NCBI RefSeq assembly: GCF_014192275.1
Contig: NZ_JACHXR010000010.1
Location: forward strand, 78,288-142,287
DNA length: 64,000 bases
Origin: Halomonas stenophila
GTDB taxonomy: Bacteria; Pseudomonadota; Gammaproteobacteria; Pseudomonadales; Halomonadaceae
Direction: 5' to 3'
Shown here: in pieces, positions 1-9,774 of the stretch
How the letters are laid out: every line of letters starts with the position of its first letter
How positions within the stretch are numbered: position 1 is the stretch's first letter
Program-made: the position numbers and the translations under genes
The notes under the pieces: model-generated
What the model saw: only the letters and a program-made list of their open reading frames with translations
Told to the model about the DNA's origin: nothing
The model's database searches: none

Positions 1-2569
<2,569 letters not shown>

Positions 2570-2600
2570 GGGTCGTCGAATCCTTTGCACTGCAACAGGT

Positions 2601-2651
2601 TGGCGCGTCACGTGGCCGTGACATGGCGCGCAATAACAGCCTCACATCATA
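2601..2651 (-). promoter_or_regulatory. Possible gyrA promoter and leader hairpin
   Basis: The gap between the thioesterase stop and the gyrA start contains, on the minus strand, a -10-like TATGAT (2646-2651). Between it and the gyrA start is a small perfect hairpin, GTCACG-tggc-CGTGAC (2607-2622). No good -35 is visible. The hairpin would lie in the 5' leader of gyrA. This is a weak call based on position and base pattern only. Confidence 0.28.
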
Positions 2652-2678
2652 TCACCCCGGACGGGCCAAAGCAGCGGG

Positions 2679-3101
2679 CTATTGCGCAACCACCAGGGGG
2701 GCCAGGGCATCGCGAAGCTCCCCGGCGATCGCCACCGCCTTGTTGGCGTGCACATCCAGCAGCACGAAGGTCACGTCGGCGCCGGCCACGAGCCTGCCGT
2801 CCCGGGCCCGCCGGATGTCCTGATGCATGCGGGCACTGCGGGTGCCGAGCTCGGCCAGGCCCGTCACCACCTCCAGGTCGTCGCCGGCCACCGCCGCGCG
2901 GCGATAATCGATATTGAGGTTGACCGCGACGAAGGCCACCCCGAGACGCTCTAGCATGCCGGCCAATGCCGGCCGCTCGTCGAAGAAGGCCCAGCGCCCC
3001 TCTTCGAGGAACTCCAGGTAGCGGGCATTGTTGACGTGGCCATAGCCGTCGAGGTGATAGCCGCGCACGCGCAGCGAGGCCGTGGTCTGGCGAGGCTCCA
3101 T
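2679..3101 (-). CDS. 4HBT-family acyl-CoA thioesterase (hotdog fold)
   Basis: A 140-residue single hotdog-fold protein of the YbgC/FadM-like 4-hydroxybenzoyl-CoA thioesterase group, expected to hydrolyse acyl-CoA thioesters in the cytoplasm. The family signature is near the N-terminus: YHLDGYGHVNNARYLEFLEE (residues 15-34), with the HVNNxRY motif and an Asp upstream that usually acts as general base. The second half has the expected strand pattern (NLNIDYRRAAVAGDDLEV). Length is typical. The start ATG is the first one in frame and gives the standard N-terminus. The exact acyl substrate cannot be read from the sequence. The gene sits alone between gyrA and the divergent rdgC. Confidence 0.88.
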   Translation of the reverse strand: MEPRQTTASLRVRGYHLDGYGHVNNARYLEFLEEGRWAFFDERPALAGMLERLGVAFVAVNLNIDYRRAAVAGDDLEVVTGLAELGTRSARMHQDIRRARDGRLVAGADVTFVLLDVHANKAVAIAGELRDALAPLVVAQ

Positions 3102-3195
3102 GGGACTAGACTCCTGTTGTTGGGCACCCCGCGATTCTAGGCAGGCCGCCGCCCCGCATTCAAACGATAGTTTTAGCCCCGAACCGGTTCATCGC

Positions 3196-3224
3196 TGGCA
3201 CCCCCGGCTCCCATTCGCCATAAT
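3196..3224 (+). promoter_or_regulatory. Candidate sigma-70 promoter of rdgC
   Basis: TGGCAC (3196-3201) and CATAAT (3219-3224) are separated by 17 bp and lie 30 bp before the rdgC ATG, in the divergent gap between the thioesterase gene and rdgC. The -10 matches the consensus at five of six positions; the -35 is weaker. Pattern-based only. Confidence 0.35.
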
Positions 3225-3253
3225 GTGTCTCCTTTTCACCCGGGAAATGCTTC

Positions 3254-4204
3254 ATGTGGTTCAAGCACTTGCATCTCTACCGCCTGCACGGCGCTCCCGA
3301 CCTGGCGGCCGCCACCCTGGAAGAGGCGCTCGGCGAGCAGGCCTTCCGCCCCCTGGGCGGCAGCGAACCGCGCCGTCTCGGCTGGTGTCCGCCGGCCGGC
3401 CGCGCCGGGACCCAACTGCTGCATGAGTTGCAGGGCCAGCGCCTGATGACGGCCCTGCGCCAGGAGCGGATCCTGCCGGCTGCCGTGGTGCGCGAGGAAG
3501 TGGAGGAGCGCGTGGACGCCCTCGAGACCGCCGAGGGCCGCAAGCTTCGCCGCCAGGAGAAGCTTGCGCTCAAGGAGCAGGTCTACGAGGAGCTGCTGCC
3601 CCGCGCCTTCGTGCGTAGCCAGAAGGTCGACCTGTGGTGGGACAGCCGCCGGGCCCTGATCGCCGTCAACAGCAGCAGCCGCAAGCGTGCCGAGGAGATC
3701 CTCGACCTGCTGCGCGAGACCCTGGGCAGCCTCAAGGTGACGCCGCTGGCCAGCCAGACCCTGCCGATGCGCGCCATGACCACCTGGCTCGGCGACCCCG
3801 GCTCACGCCCCGCCGACCTGGTGCTCGGCGACCAGGTGGAGCTCAAGGCCAAGGGCGACGACGGCGTGCTGCGCGCGCGCCAGGTGGACCTGGACAGCGA
3901 CGAGATCCAGCAGTTGCTGGAAAGCGGCCGCCAGGCCAGCAAGCTGGCCCTGAGCATCGAGGGGCGGCTGGCCTTCGTGCTGCATGACGACCTGGCCGTG
4001 AAGTCGCTGCGCTTCGATGACGCCCTCATCGACGAGGCCAACCAGGCCGATGACGGTGGGGATGCCCTGCTGCGCCTGGAGACCGACTTCCTGCTGATGA
4101 CCCAGGCACTGGCCGAGAGTGTCGAACGCCTGCTGGCCTGGCTGGACGGCGAGGCCAATGCCGCCGGCGACACCCACCCCGTCCTGACTGCCGATCCCGC
4201 ATGA
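3254..4204 (+). CDS. rdgC: Recombination-associated protein RdgC
   Basis: RdgC is a ring-forming, sequence-independent DNA-binding protein that limits RecA loading and RecA-driven recombination. The 316-residue product starts MWFKHLHLYRL, the usual N-terminus of the family, and includes the conserved stretches LPRAFVRSQKVDLWWD and PMRAMTTWL. Length is slightly above the E. coli protein (303 aa). A purine-rich ribosome site (GGGAA) lies about 10 bases before the ATG. The stop overlaps the start of the acyltransferase gene (ATGA), so the two are translationally coupled and probably form an operon with the downstream transporter gene. Confidence 0.95.
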   Translation: MWFKHLHLYRLHGAPDLAAATLEEALGEQAFRPLGGSEPRRLGWCPPAGRAGTQLLHELQGQRLMTALRQERILPAAVVREEVEERVDALETAEGRKLRRQEKLALKEQVYEELLPRAFVRSQKVDLWWDSRRALIAVNSSSRKRAEEILDLLRETLGSLKVTPLASQTLPMRAMTTWLGDPGSRPADLVLGDQVELKAKGDDGVLRARQVDLDSDEIQQLLESGRQASKLALSIEGRLAFVLHDDLAVKSLRFDDALIDEANQADDGGDALLRLETDFLLMTQALAESVERLLAWLDGEANAAGDTHPVLTADPA

Positions 4205-5388
4205 CCGAGCACGCCTCCGCGCCCATGAACACGACGCCAGACATGCACAACAACGATCCCTGGGCCGAGATTCGCCCCTACCAGGACGACGAGGTCGCCG
4301 AGGTACTGCAACGGCTCGCCAGCGACCCGGAGCTGCTCGATGCCCTGACCCGCTTCCGCCTGCCGCGCCTGGCGCGCATCCTGCCACGCCTGTCGCGGGC
4401 GCTGGCCAGTTTCGCCATTCGCCGCGAGGTGCGCGGCGTGACCAGCGTGCGTGCCTTCCAGGGCCGCATCGCCGGCTACATGGAGCGGATGATCCGCAAC
4501 TCCACCACCGACTTTCGGGCCGACGGCCTGGATCGACTGGACCCGCAGGCGGCCTACCTGTTCATCGGCAACCACCGTGACATCTCCCTGGACCCCGCCT
4601 TCGTCAACTACGCCCTGTACCTGGCCGGCCGGGACACGGTGCGCATCGCCATCGGCGACAACCTGCTGAAGAAGCCCTATGTCACCGACCTGATGCGGCT
4701 CAACAAGAGCTTCATCGTGCCGCGCAGCGCCCGGGGCAAGCGGGCCATGCTGGCCGCCTACCAGAAGCTCTCCGCCTATATCCGCCACTCCATCACCGTG
4801 GACAATCACTCGATCTGGATGGCCCAGCGGGAGGGGCGGGCCAAGGACGGCATCGACCGCACGGACCCGGCGATCATCAAGATGCTGACCATGGCGCGAC
4901 GCGGGCAGGACCGCCAGGCTGGCCTCGGCGAGGCCATCGCCGAACTGCGCGTGGTGCCGGTGTCGATCAGCTACGAGTTCGACCCCTGCGACATCCAGAA
5001 GGCCCGTGAGCTGTACTCGGTCCACGAGCGCGGCAACTACGAGAAGAGCGAGTTCGAGGACATCAGCTCCATCGTCGCCGGCATCACCGGCCACAAGGGG
5101 CGGGTCCACCTGCGCTTCGGCACGCCGCTGTCCGCCGACTTCGACACCCCCGAGGCCGTGGCCGAGGAAGTCGACCGTCAGGTCCTCGAGGGTTACCACC
5201 TCTTCCCCAGCCATTACCTGGCCCTGGAGGCCCTGGGCAACGCACCGGAGCTGGTCGACCTCGGCGAGGTGACCGATGCCGATCGCGCCCGCTTCCAGGC
5301 CCGCCTCGCCGAGGTGCCCGAGGAGCTGCGCGCCTGGTGGCTCGCCCAGTATGCCAACCCGGTCCGCAGCCGAGCTGCCCGGAGCTGA
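4201..5388 (+). CDS. 1-acyl-glycerol-3-phosphate acyltransferase-like membrane enzyme
   Basis: A 395-residue member of the PlsC-like (LPLAT) superfamily, expected to move an acyl chain onto a glycerolipid at the inner membrane. The catalytic block is FIGNHRDISLDPAFVNY (about residues 121-137). The His-Asp pair here is spaced HX5D rather than the usual HX4D, a variant form typical of this subfamily. Further blocks follow, such as KSFIVPRSARGKR (block II) and WMAQREGRAKDG (block III, with the E-G-R core), then VVPVSISYEFDPCD. The start overlaps the rdgC stop. The next gene begins four bases after the stop, suggesting one transcript. The substrate is not determinable here. Confidence 0.85.
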   Translation: MTEHASAPMNTTPDMHNNDPWAEIRPYQDDEVAEVLQRLASDPELLDALTRFRLPRLARILPRLSRALASFAIRREVRGVTSVRAFQGRIAGYMERMIRNSTTDFRADGLDRLDPQAAYLFIGNHRDISLDPAFVNYALYLAGRDTVRIAIGDNLLKKPYVTDLMRLNKSFIVPRSARGKRAMLAAYQKLSAYIRHSITVDNHSIWMAQREGRAKDGIDRTDPAIIKMLTMARRGQDRQAGLGEAIAELRVVPVSISYEFDPCDIQKARELYSVHERGNYEKSEFEDISSIVAGITGHKGRVHLRFGTPLSADFDTPEAVAEEVDRQVLEGYHLFPSHYLALEALGNAPELVDLGEVTDADRARFQARLAEVPEELRAWWLAQYANPVRSRAARS

Positions 5389-5392
5389 GACG

Positions 5393-6556
5393 ATGCCGGC
5401 CAGCGAGATCCGCGACCGCCAGACCCGCGAGGCCCACAGGGTCACCCTCATCGGCGCGGTCGTGGACTTCGTGGTCGGCATGGCCAAGTTCATCGCCGGC
5501 CTGCTGGTGGGCTCGGCGGCCCTGGTGGCCGACGGCATCCACTCCTTCTCCGACATCGTCACCGACGTCTTCGTGATCGCGGCGACCCATTTCGGCCGCC
5601 AGGCGCCCGACAGCGACCATCCCTACGGCCACGGCCGTATCGAGACCCTGGCCACCCTCTGGCTGGGCAGCGTGCTGATCTTCGTCGCCGGCGGCATCGC
5701 CTGGGCCAGCCTGAGCCGCCTGCTGGACGGCGAATCGGCCCCCGCGCCCGGCGGCTGGGCCATCGCCATCGCCCTGGCCGCCCTGCTCGGCAAGGAATGG
5801 ATCTACCGCTACACGATGCGCGTCGCGCGGCGCATCGGCTCCCGCCTGCTCGAGGCCAATGCCTGGCATTCGCGTTCCGATGCCCTCTCCACCCTGGTGG
5901 TCCTGGTCGGCCTGCTGGCGGCCCAGGCCGGCATCGGCTGGATGGATGCCGTGGCGGCCATCGTGGTGGGCGTCATGGTCGGCCAGGTGGGCGGAAAGCT
6001 GCTCTGGGATTCCAGCCAGGAACTGATCGACACGGCGCTGCCCCTCGCGGACCGGACGGCGCTGCAGACCACCGCCGAGTCGGCCCCCGGCGTCAGGGGC
6101 GTCCACGACCTGCGGACCCGCAAGCTCGGCAGCGACGTGCTCCTCGACCTGCATATCGTGGTGCCGCCCCGGGTCACGGTCTCGGAGGCCCACGAGATCG
6201 GCAACGAGGTCACCCGGCGGCTTCGCGAGGGATTTCCGAGCCTCTCCGACGTGACCTTCCACATCGATCCCGAGGATGATGCCGGGGAGACCGCGCACAG
6301 CCTGAGACCCGGCCTGCCACTGCGCGACGACGTGGAACGGCGGCTGGATGCCGCCTGGCACGACCTGGCCATCTGGCGGCAGCGGGTCGACCTGGATCTG
6401 CATTACCTGGACGACCGTATCGACGTCTCGCTCTACGTCGACCGCCTGCCGGGGAATACCAGCCTCGACCAGGCCGCCGACATGCTGCGTCACCGCGCCG
6501 GCAACCTCCCCTGGGTGGGTCGACTGCGCCTGTGGCAGGGGCCCGGTCGCGGCTGA
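5393..6556 (+). CDS. Cation diffusion facilitator family transporter
   Basis: A 387-residue CDF transporter, a proton-coupled exporter of Zn2+, Fe2+ or related divalent metals at the inner membrane. Early helices carry the metal site motif DGIHSFSD (the HxxxD pattern of TM2) and a second site, HSRSDALSTL, in TM5 (also HxxxD). A loop HPYGHGRIET follows TM2, as in FieF/MamM types. After the membrane part comes the cytoplasmic ferredoxin-like ZT dimer domain, then an extra C-terminal segment of about 90 residues that repeats a similar alpha/beta pattern. The start at 5393 was chosen over an in-frame upstream ATG because it follows the acyltransferase stop by four bases and gives the normal N-terminus. 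Confidence 0.9.
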   Translation: MPASEIRDRQTREAHRVTLIGAVVDFVVGMAKFIAGLLVGSAALVADGIHSFSDIVTDVFVIAATHFGRQAPDSDHPYGHGRIETLATLWLGSVLIFVAGGIAWASLSRLLDGESAPAPGGWAIAIALAALLGKEWIYRYTMRVARRIGSRLLEANAWHSRSDALSTLVVLVGLLAAQAGIGWMDAVAAIVVGVMVGQVGGKLLWDSSQELIDTALPLADRTALQTTAESAPGVRGVHDLRTRKLGSDVLLDLHIVVPPRVTVSEAHEIGNEVTRRLREGFPSLSDVTFHIDPEDDAGETAHSLRPGLPLRDDVERRLDAAWHDLAIWRQRVDLDLHYLDDRIDVSLYVDRLPGNTSLDQAADMLRHRAGNLPWVGRLRLWQGPGRG

Positions 6557-6631
6557 GCCAAGATCACACGCTCGCATTAGCGCTTCCTGCACCCTATGAT
6601 TGAGTAAAAGCTCATCAATCGGCGAGACCGC

Positions 6632-7348
6632 ATGGCCGACCGCTCGACTCATGCTCCTGCATCGCCCGGGCGCCGCCGTTTTCTGACGATGATGGGCAGC
6701 CTGGCGTCCGCCGGCGTCCTGGGCCTGCGACCTGACCGGGCCGAGGCACGCCTCGATGCGACGCGGTTGCGTCGCAGCATGGCAGACGCCTACGGCCAGC
6801 CGGGGCTCGATGTGCTCGACGAGTGGTTCGCCCTGCTCGATCGCCTGGCCGGCGCCGACCTCGACCGCCAGCTGCGCGAGGTCAACAGCTTCTTCAACCG
6901 TCGCGTGCGCTGGCTGGACGACAGCCTCATCTGGGACCGGGAAGACTACTGGGCCACGCCCCTGGAAACCCTGGGCCGCGGCGAGGGGGACTGCGAGGAC
7001 TACTCCATCGCCAAGTACATCACCCTGCAGCAGCTCGGCATACCCACCGACCGGCTGCGAATGATCTATGTCCGGGCCCGGATCGGACGCAGCCAGATCA
7101 CCCAGGCCCATATGGTGCTGGGCTATTACGAGACGCCGGACGCCGAACCGTTGATCCTGGACAACCTCGTGCCCTCCATCACGCCCGCCAGGGATCGCAC
7201 CGATCTGGATCCCCTTTTCAGCTTCAACAGCGGCGGCTTGTGGGCCGGTAGTTCGAGTCGTTCCAGGGCCAACCCCGTCGCCAGACTCTCGCGCTGGCGG
7301 CGCGTCCTCGACCGAATGCGACGACAGGGATTCATCCAGGGGAGATAA
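6632..7348 (+). CDS. lapG: LapG-type periplasmic cysteine protease (BTLCP)
   Basis: A 238-residue bacterial transglutaminase-like cysteine proteinase. LapG cuts the N-terminal retention module of a LapA-class adhesin and so releases it from the cell surface; Ca2+ is needed and LapD inhibits it. The Cys-His-Asp triad is visible as C121 in GEGDCEDYS, H160 in QAHMVLGYY and D177 in LILDNL, with spacing very near the Pseudomonas fluorescens enzyme. The N-terminus has a twin-arginine-like run, RRRFLTMMGSLASAGVLGL, consistent with export. It is followed immediately by lapD, and its predicted substrate is the adhesin at 9775-12960, which carries a TAAG site. Confidence 0.93.
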   Translation: MADRSTHAPASPGRRRFLTMMGSLASAGVLGLRPDRAEARLDATRLRRSMADAYGQPGLDVLDEWFALLDRLAGADLDRQLREVNSFFNRRVRWLDDSLIWDREDYWATPLETLGRGEGDCEDYSIAKYITLQQLGIPTDRLRMIYVRARIGRSQITQAHMVLGYYETPDAEPLILDNLVPSITPARDRTDLDPLFSFNSGGLWAGSSSRSRANPVARLSRWRRVLDRMRRQGFIQGR

Positions 7349-7352
7349 TGTG

Positions 7353-9269
7353 ATGTCGCTCATCAAGCAACTGTGGCTGATCATCGTGGGACTGCTGTTG
7401 CTGGCCTTCGGCGGCAGCCTGTTCATCGGCGTGACCTCGAGCCGCGCCTATATCGAGCAGGAGGTCCGCATCAAGAATGCCGACAACGCCAACGCCCTGG
7501 CGCTGACCATGAGCCAGATGCCCAAGGACGCCGTCACCCTGGCGCTGCTGGTCTCGGCCCAGTTCGACACGGGCTACTATCGGCGGATCGAGCTGCGTGA
7601 CCTCGACGGCGCGGTCATCGAGCAGCGCCAGGCCGATGCGGCCATCGAGGACGTGCCGGCCTGGTTCACCGAGCTGATCGATTTCGATGTGCCCGCCGGG
7701 ACGGCCGTGGTGCAGGATGGTTGGCAACAGTTCGCCACCCTGAGCGTGGAGAGCCAGCACAGCTACGCCTATCGTTCTCTCTGGCAGAGCACCCTGGAGC
7801 TGGCGGGGTGGTTCCTGCTCGCCGGCGGCCTGAGCCTGCTGCTCGGCTGGTGGCTGGTGCGCTCGATCCGCCAGCCGCTGCACCGGGTCGTGGAACAGGC
7901 CCGCAACATCGGCATGCGCCGCTTCACGACCTCGCAGGTGCCCCGGACCCACGAGCTGCGCGAGGTGGTCGTGGCCATGAACCAGCTCGCCGACACCGTG
8001 GGCGAGATGCTCGGCACCGAGAGCCAGAAGCTCGATGTCCTGCGCCGCCGCCTCCAGCACGACGCGGTGACGGGGGCGCTGAATCGCGAGGCCTTCCTCA
8101 GCCAATTGCAGATCCACCTGGAGAGCCACGACTTTCGTGCCAGTGGCACCCTGGTGCTGGTGCGCGTCAGCCGACTGACGCAGATCAACGAGCAGCTCGG
8201 CCATGCCGCTACCGATGCCCTGCTCAAGGCCTTGACCGAGTCCCTGGAGCAAGTGGCCCAGGTGCATGGCAGTGGCCTGGCCGGCCGCCTCAACGGCAGC
8301 GACTTCGCCCTGCTGCTGCCCGGCCTGGATGACGCGGAATACGTCCATCAGGAACTGGTCAAGCGTCTCAAGCCCCTGATCCGCGACAAGGACGCCATGA
8401 TCGGCCTGCCCGCCGCCATCAGCCGGTACTGCCAGGGCGACAGGCGCAGCAGCTTGCTGGCCGGCCTGGACGGCGCCCTGTCCAGCGCCGAGGGCCGCGG
8501 CCAGCACAGCATCACCATCATCGAGGAGGGCAAGCAGCGGAGCCTGTTCCCCAACCATGCCCAGTGGCGTAGTGCCCTGCAGCAGGCCATGCAGGAAGGC
8601 GTCTACCTGGCGCACTTCCCGGTGCTGGACAGGGACGGCAAGCTCCTGCACTACGAATGCCCCTCGCGCCTGCGGCTCGGCCAGCAGTGGCAGGCCGGCG
8701 GGGTCTTCATGCCCTGGGTGAGGCGCCTGGGCCTCGAGACGGAACTGGACCTGGCGGTGGTGGAGGCGGCCCTGCAGGACATCGATCAGCGCGACCAGGC
8801 GGTGGGCATCAACCTGTCGGCCGCCACAATTCGCGATGCGCGCTTCGTCCTCGAGCTACGCTCACGGCTGCACGCCCGACCCAGCGCCGCCGCCAGGCTG
8901 TGGATGGAGCTGCCGGAGACCCTGGCCATCCAGGACCTGCCGAGCTTCCGGACCCTCTGCCGAGAGCTGCTCCCATTGGGCTGCAAGCTGGGACTCGAGC
9001 ACGTCGGCGCCGAATTCACCCATATCGCCGACCTTCAGGACCTGGGCCTGACCTACCTGAAGATCGACAGCAGCCTGGTCGGCGGGGTGACGGACAGCCA
9101 CGAGCAACAGACCATCCTGCGCGGCATGGCCACGCTGTGCCATTCGCTGGGGATCCTGGCCATCGCCGAGGGCGTCACCAGCCACGCCGAGGCCATGACG
9201 CTCTTCGAGCTGGGGCTCGATGGCGTCACCGGCCCCGGGATACGTCAGCACGACAAGTCATCCCTATGA
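7353..9269 (+). CDS. lapD: LapD-type c-di-GMP receptor (HAMP, degenerate GGDEF and EAL)
   Basis: LapD is an inner-membrane receptor. On binding c-di-GMP through a dead EAL domain it sequesters LapG in the periplasm and keeps the adhesin attached. The 638-residue product has a first TM helix (LWLIIVGLLLLAFGGSLFI), a periplasmic domain (about 25-150), a second TM helix, HAMP, then GGDEF and EAL domains. Both are degenerate: the GGDEF site reads NGSDF, and the EAL-start motif is YECPSRLRLG, so neither synthesis nor hydrolysis is expected. The ATG at 7353 was preferred to a GTG three bases earlier; a GGAG site lies upstream. It overlaps no gene but follows lapG by four bases. Confidence 0.93.
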   Translation: MSLIKQLWLIIVGLLLLAFGGSLFIGVTSSRAYIEQEVRIKNADNANALALTMSQMPKDAVTLALLVSAQFDTGYYRRIELRDLDGAVIEQRQADAAIEDVPAWFTELIDFDVPAGTAVVQDGWQQFATLSVESQHSYAYRSLWQSTLELAGWFLLAGGLSLLLGWWLVRSIRQPLHRVVEQARNIGMRRFTTSQVPRTHELREVVVAMNQLADTVGEMLGTESQKLDVLRRRLQHDAVTGALNREAFLSQLQIHLESHDFRASGTLVLVRVSRLTQINEQLGHAATDALLKALTESLEQVAQVHGSGLAGRLNGSDFALLLPGLDDAEYVHQELVKRLKPLIRDKDAMIGLPAAISRYCQGDRRSSLLAGLDGALSSAEGRGQHSITIIEEGKQRSLFPNHAQWRSALQQAMQEGVYLAHFPVLDRDGKLLHYECPSRLRLGQQWQAGGVFMPWVRRLGLETELDLAVVEAALQDIDQRDQAVGINLSAATIRDARFVLELRSRLHARPSAAARLWMELPETLAIQDLPSFRTLCRELLPLGCKLGLEHVGAEFTHIADLQDLGLTYLKIDSSLVGGVTDSHEQQTILRGMATLCHSLGILAIAEGVTSHAEAMTLFELGLDGVTGPGIRQHDKSSL

Positions 9270-9274
9270 TCCAG

Positions 9275-9293
9275 CGGGCAGGCCGCCTGCCCG
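9275..9293. terminator. Hairpin between convergent lapD and the adhesin operon
   Basis: A perfect 8-bp stem, CGGGCAGG-ccg-CCTGCCCG, just after the lapD stop, in the short space between convergent genes. It lacks a clear U-run, so factor-independent termination is only possible, not proven. Confidence 0.45.
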
Positions 9294-9331
9294 AGGGGCC
9301 GGCGGTACCCGCACCTGACAAAAGCAAGCGG

Positions 9332-9670
9332 TCAGATGACATCGTCCTCGCCCGCCGCGGGGGACACCAGCTGCAGGCCATTCAAGCGGCGACGCAGCGC
9401 CTGACGCGCCATCACCTTCTCCTGGGCGGCCTCGGGCAGTTCGGTGAACCGGATCACCCCCTTGTCCATGAGCAGATCGATCACGTCTTCCAGCACGCGC
9501 ACGAAGGCCAGATCCGACGCCTGGAAGCGGGCCGATTCCCTGCCGACCTCTCCCTCCATGAGAAACGCCAGTAGCTCGGGCGAATCCGCCGGGAGGTACT
9601 CGCTACACTCCGACGTGGGCTCGCGACTGACGAGCCGTATCCGCCCCTGGTCGTCGCGCTCGATGTACAT
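9332..9670 (-). CDS. Small conserved protein, 'tryptophan synthase beta-like' family
   Basis: A 112-residue acidic cytoplasmic protein. The pattern MYIERDDQGRI...LPADSPEL...DLAFVRVLEDVIDLLMDKGV and IRFTELPEAAQEKVM matches a family often labelled 'tryptophan synthase subunit beta like' in pseudomonads. It has no similarity to TrpB that I can see, and I do not trust that name. The start at 9670 was chosen because GGGGAG sits eight bases before it; an in-frame ATG 39 bases further upstream lacks a good site. It is the last gene of the adhesin/type I secretion strand, but the family is also found elsewhere, so a link with adhesion is unproven. Confidence 0.75.
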   Translation of the reverse strand: MYIERDDQGRIRLVSREPTSECSEYLPADSPELLAFLMEGEVGRESARFQASDLAFVRVLEDVIDLLMDKGVIRFTELPEAAQEKVMARQALRRRLNGLQLVSPAAGEDDVI

Positions 9671-9774
9671 GGGCCGCTCCCCGACTTGGACTGGTGTGAG
9701 CATCATAGGCAGCCTCGCCCCCGACGCACAAGACAGCGCCCGACCCGGTGGGACGCAGCGGATGCGGCTCTGGT

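Noticed and set aside
5084..7426. A 780-residue minus-strand frame opposite the acyltransferase, CDF and lapG genes
   Set aside because: Shadow of three recognised genes, with no ribosome site or motif.
9332..9670. Tryptophan synthase beta subunit
   Set aside because: The family name exists for such small proteins, but there is no PLP-binding Lys region and the length is a quarter of TrpB.
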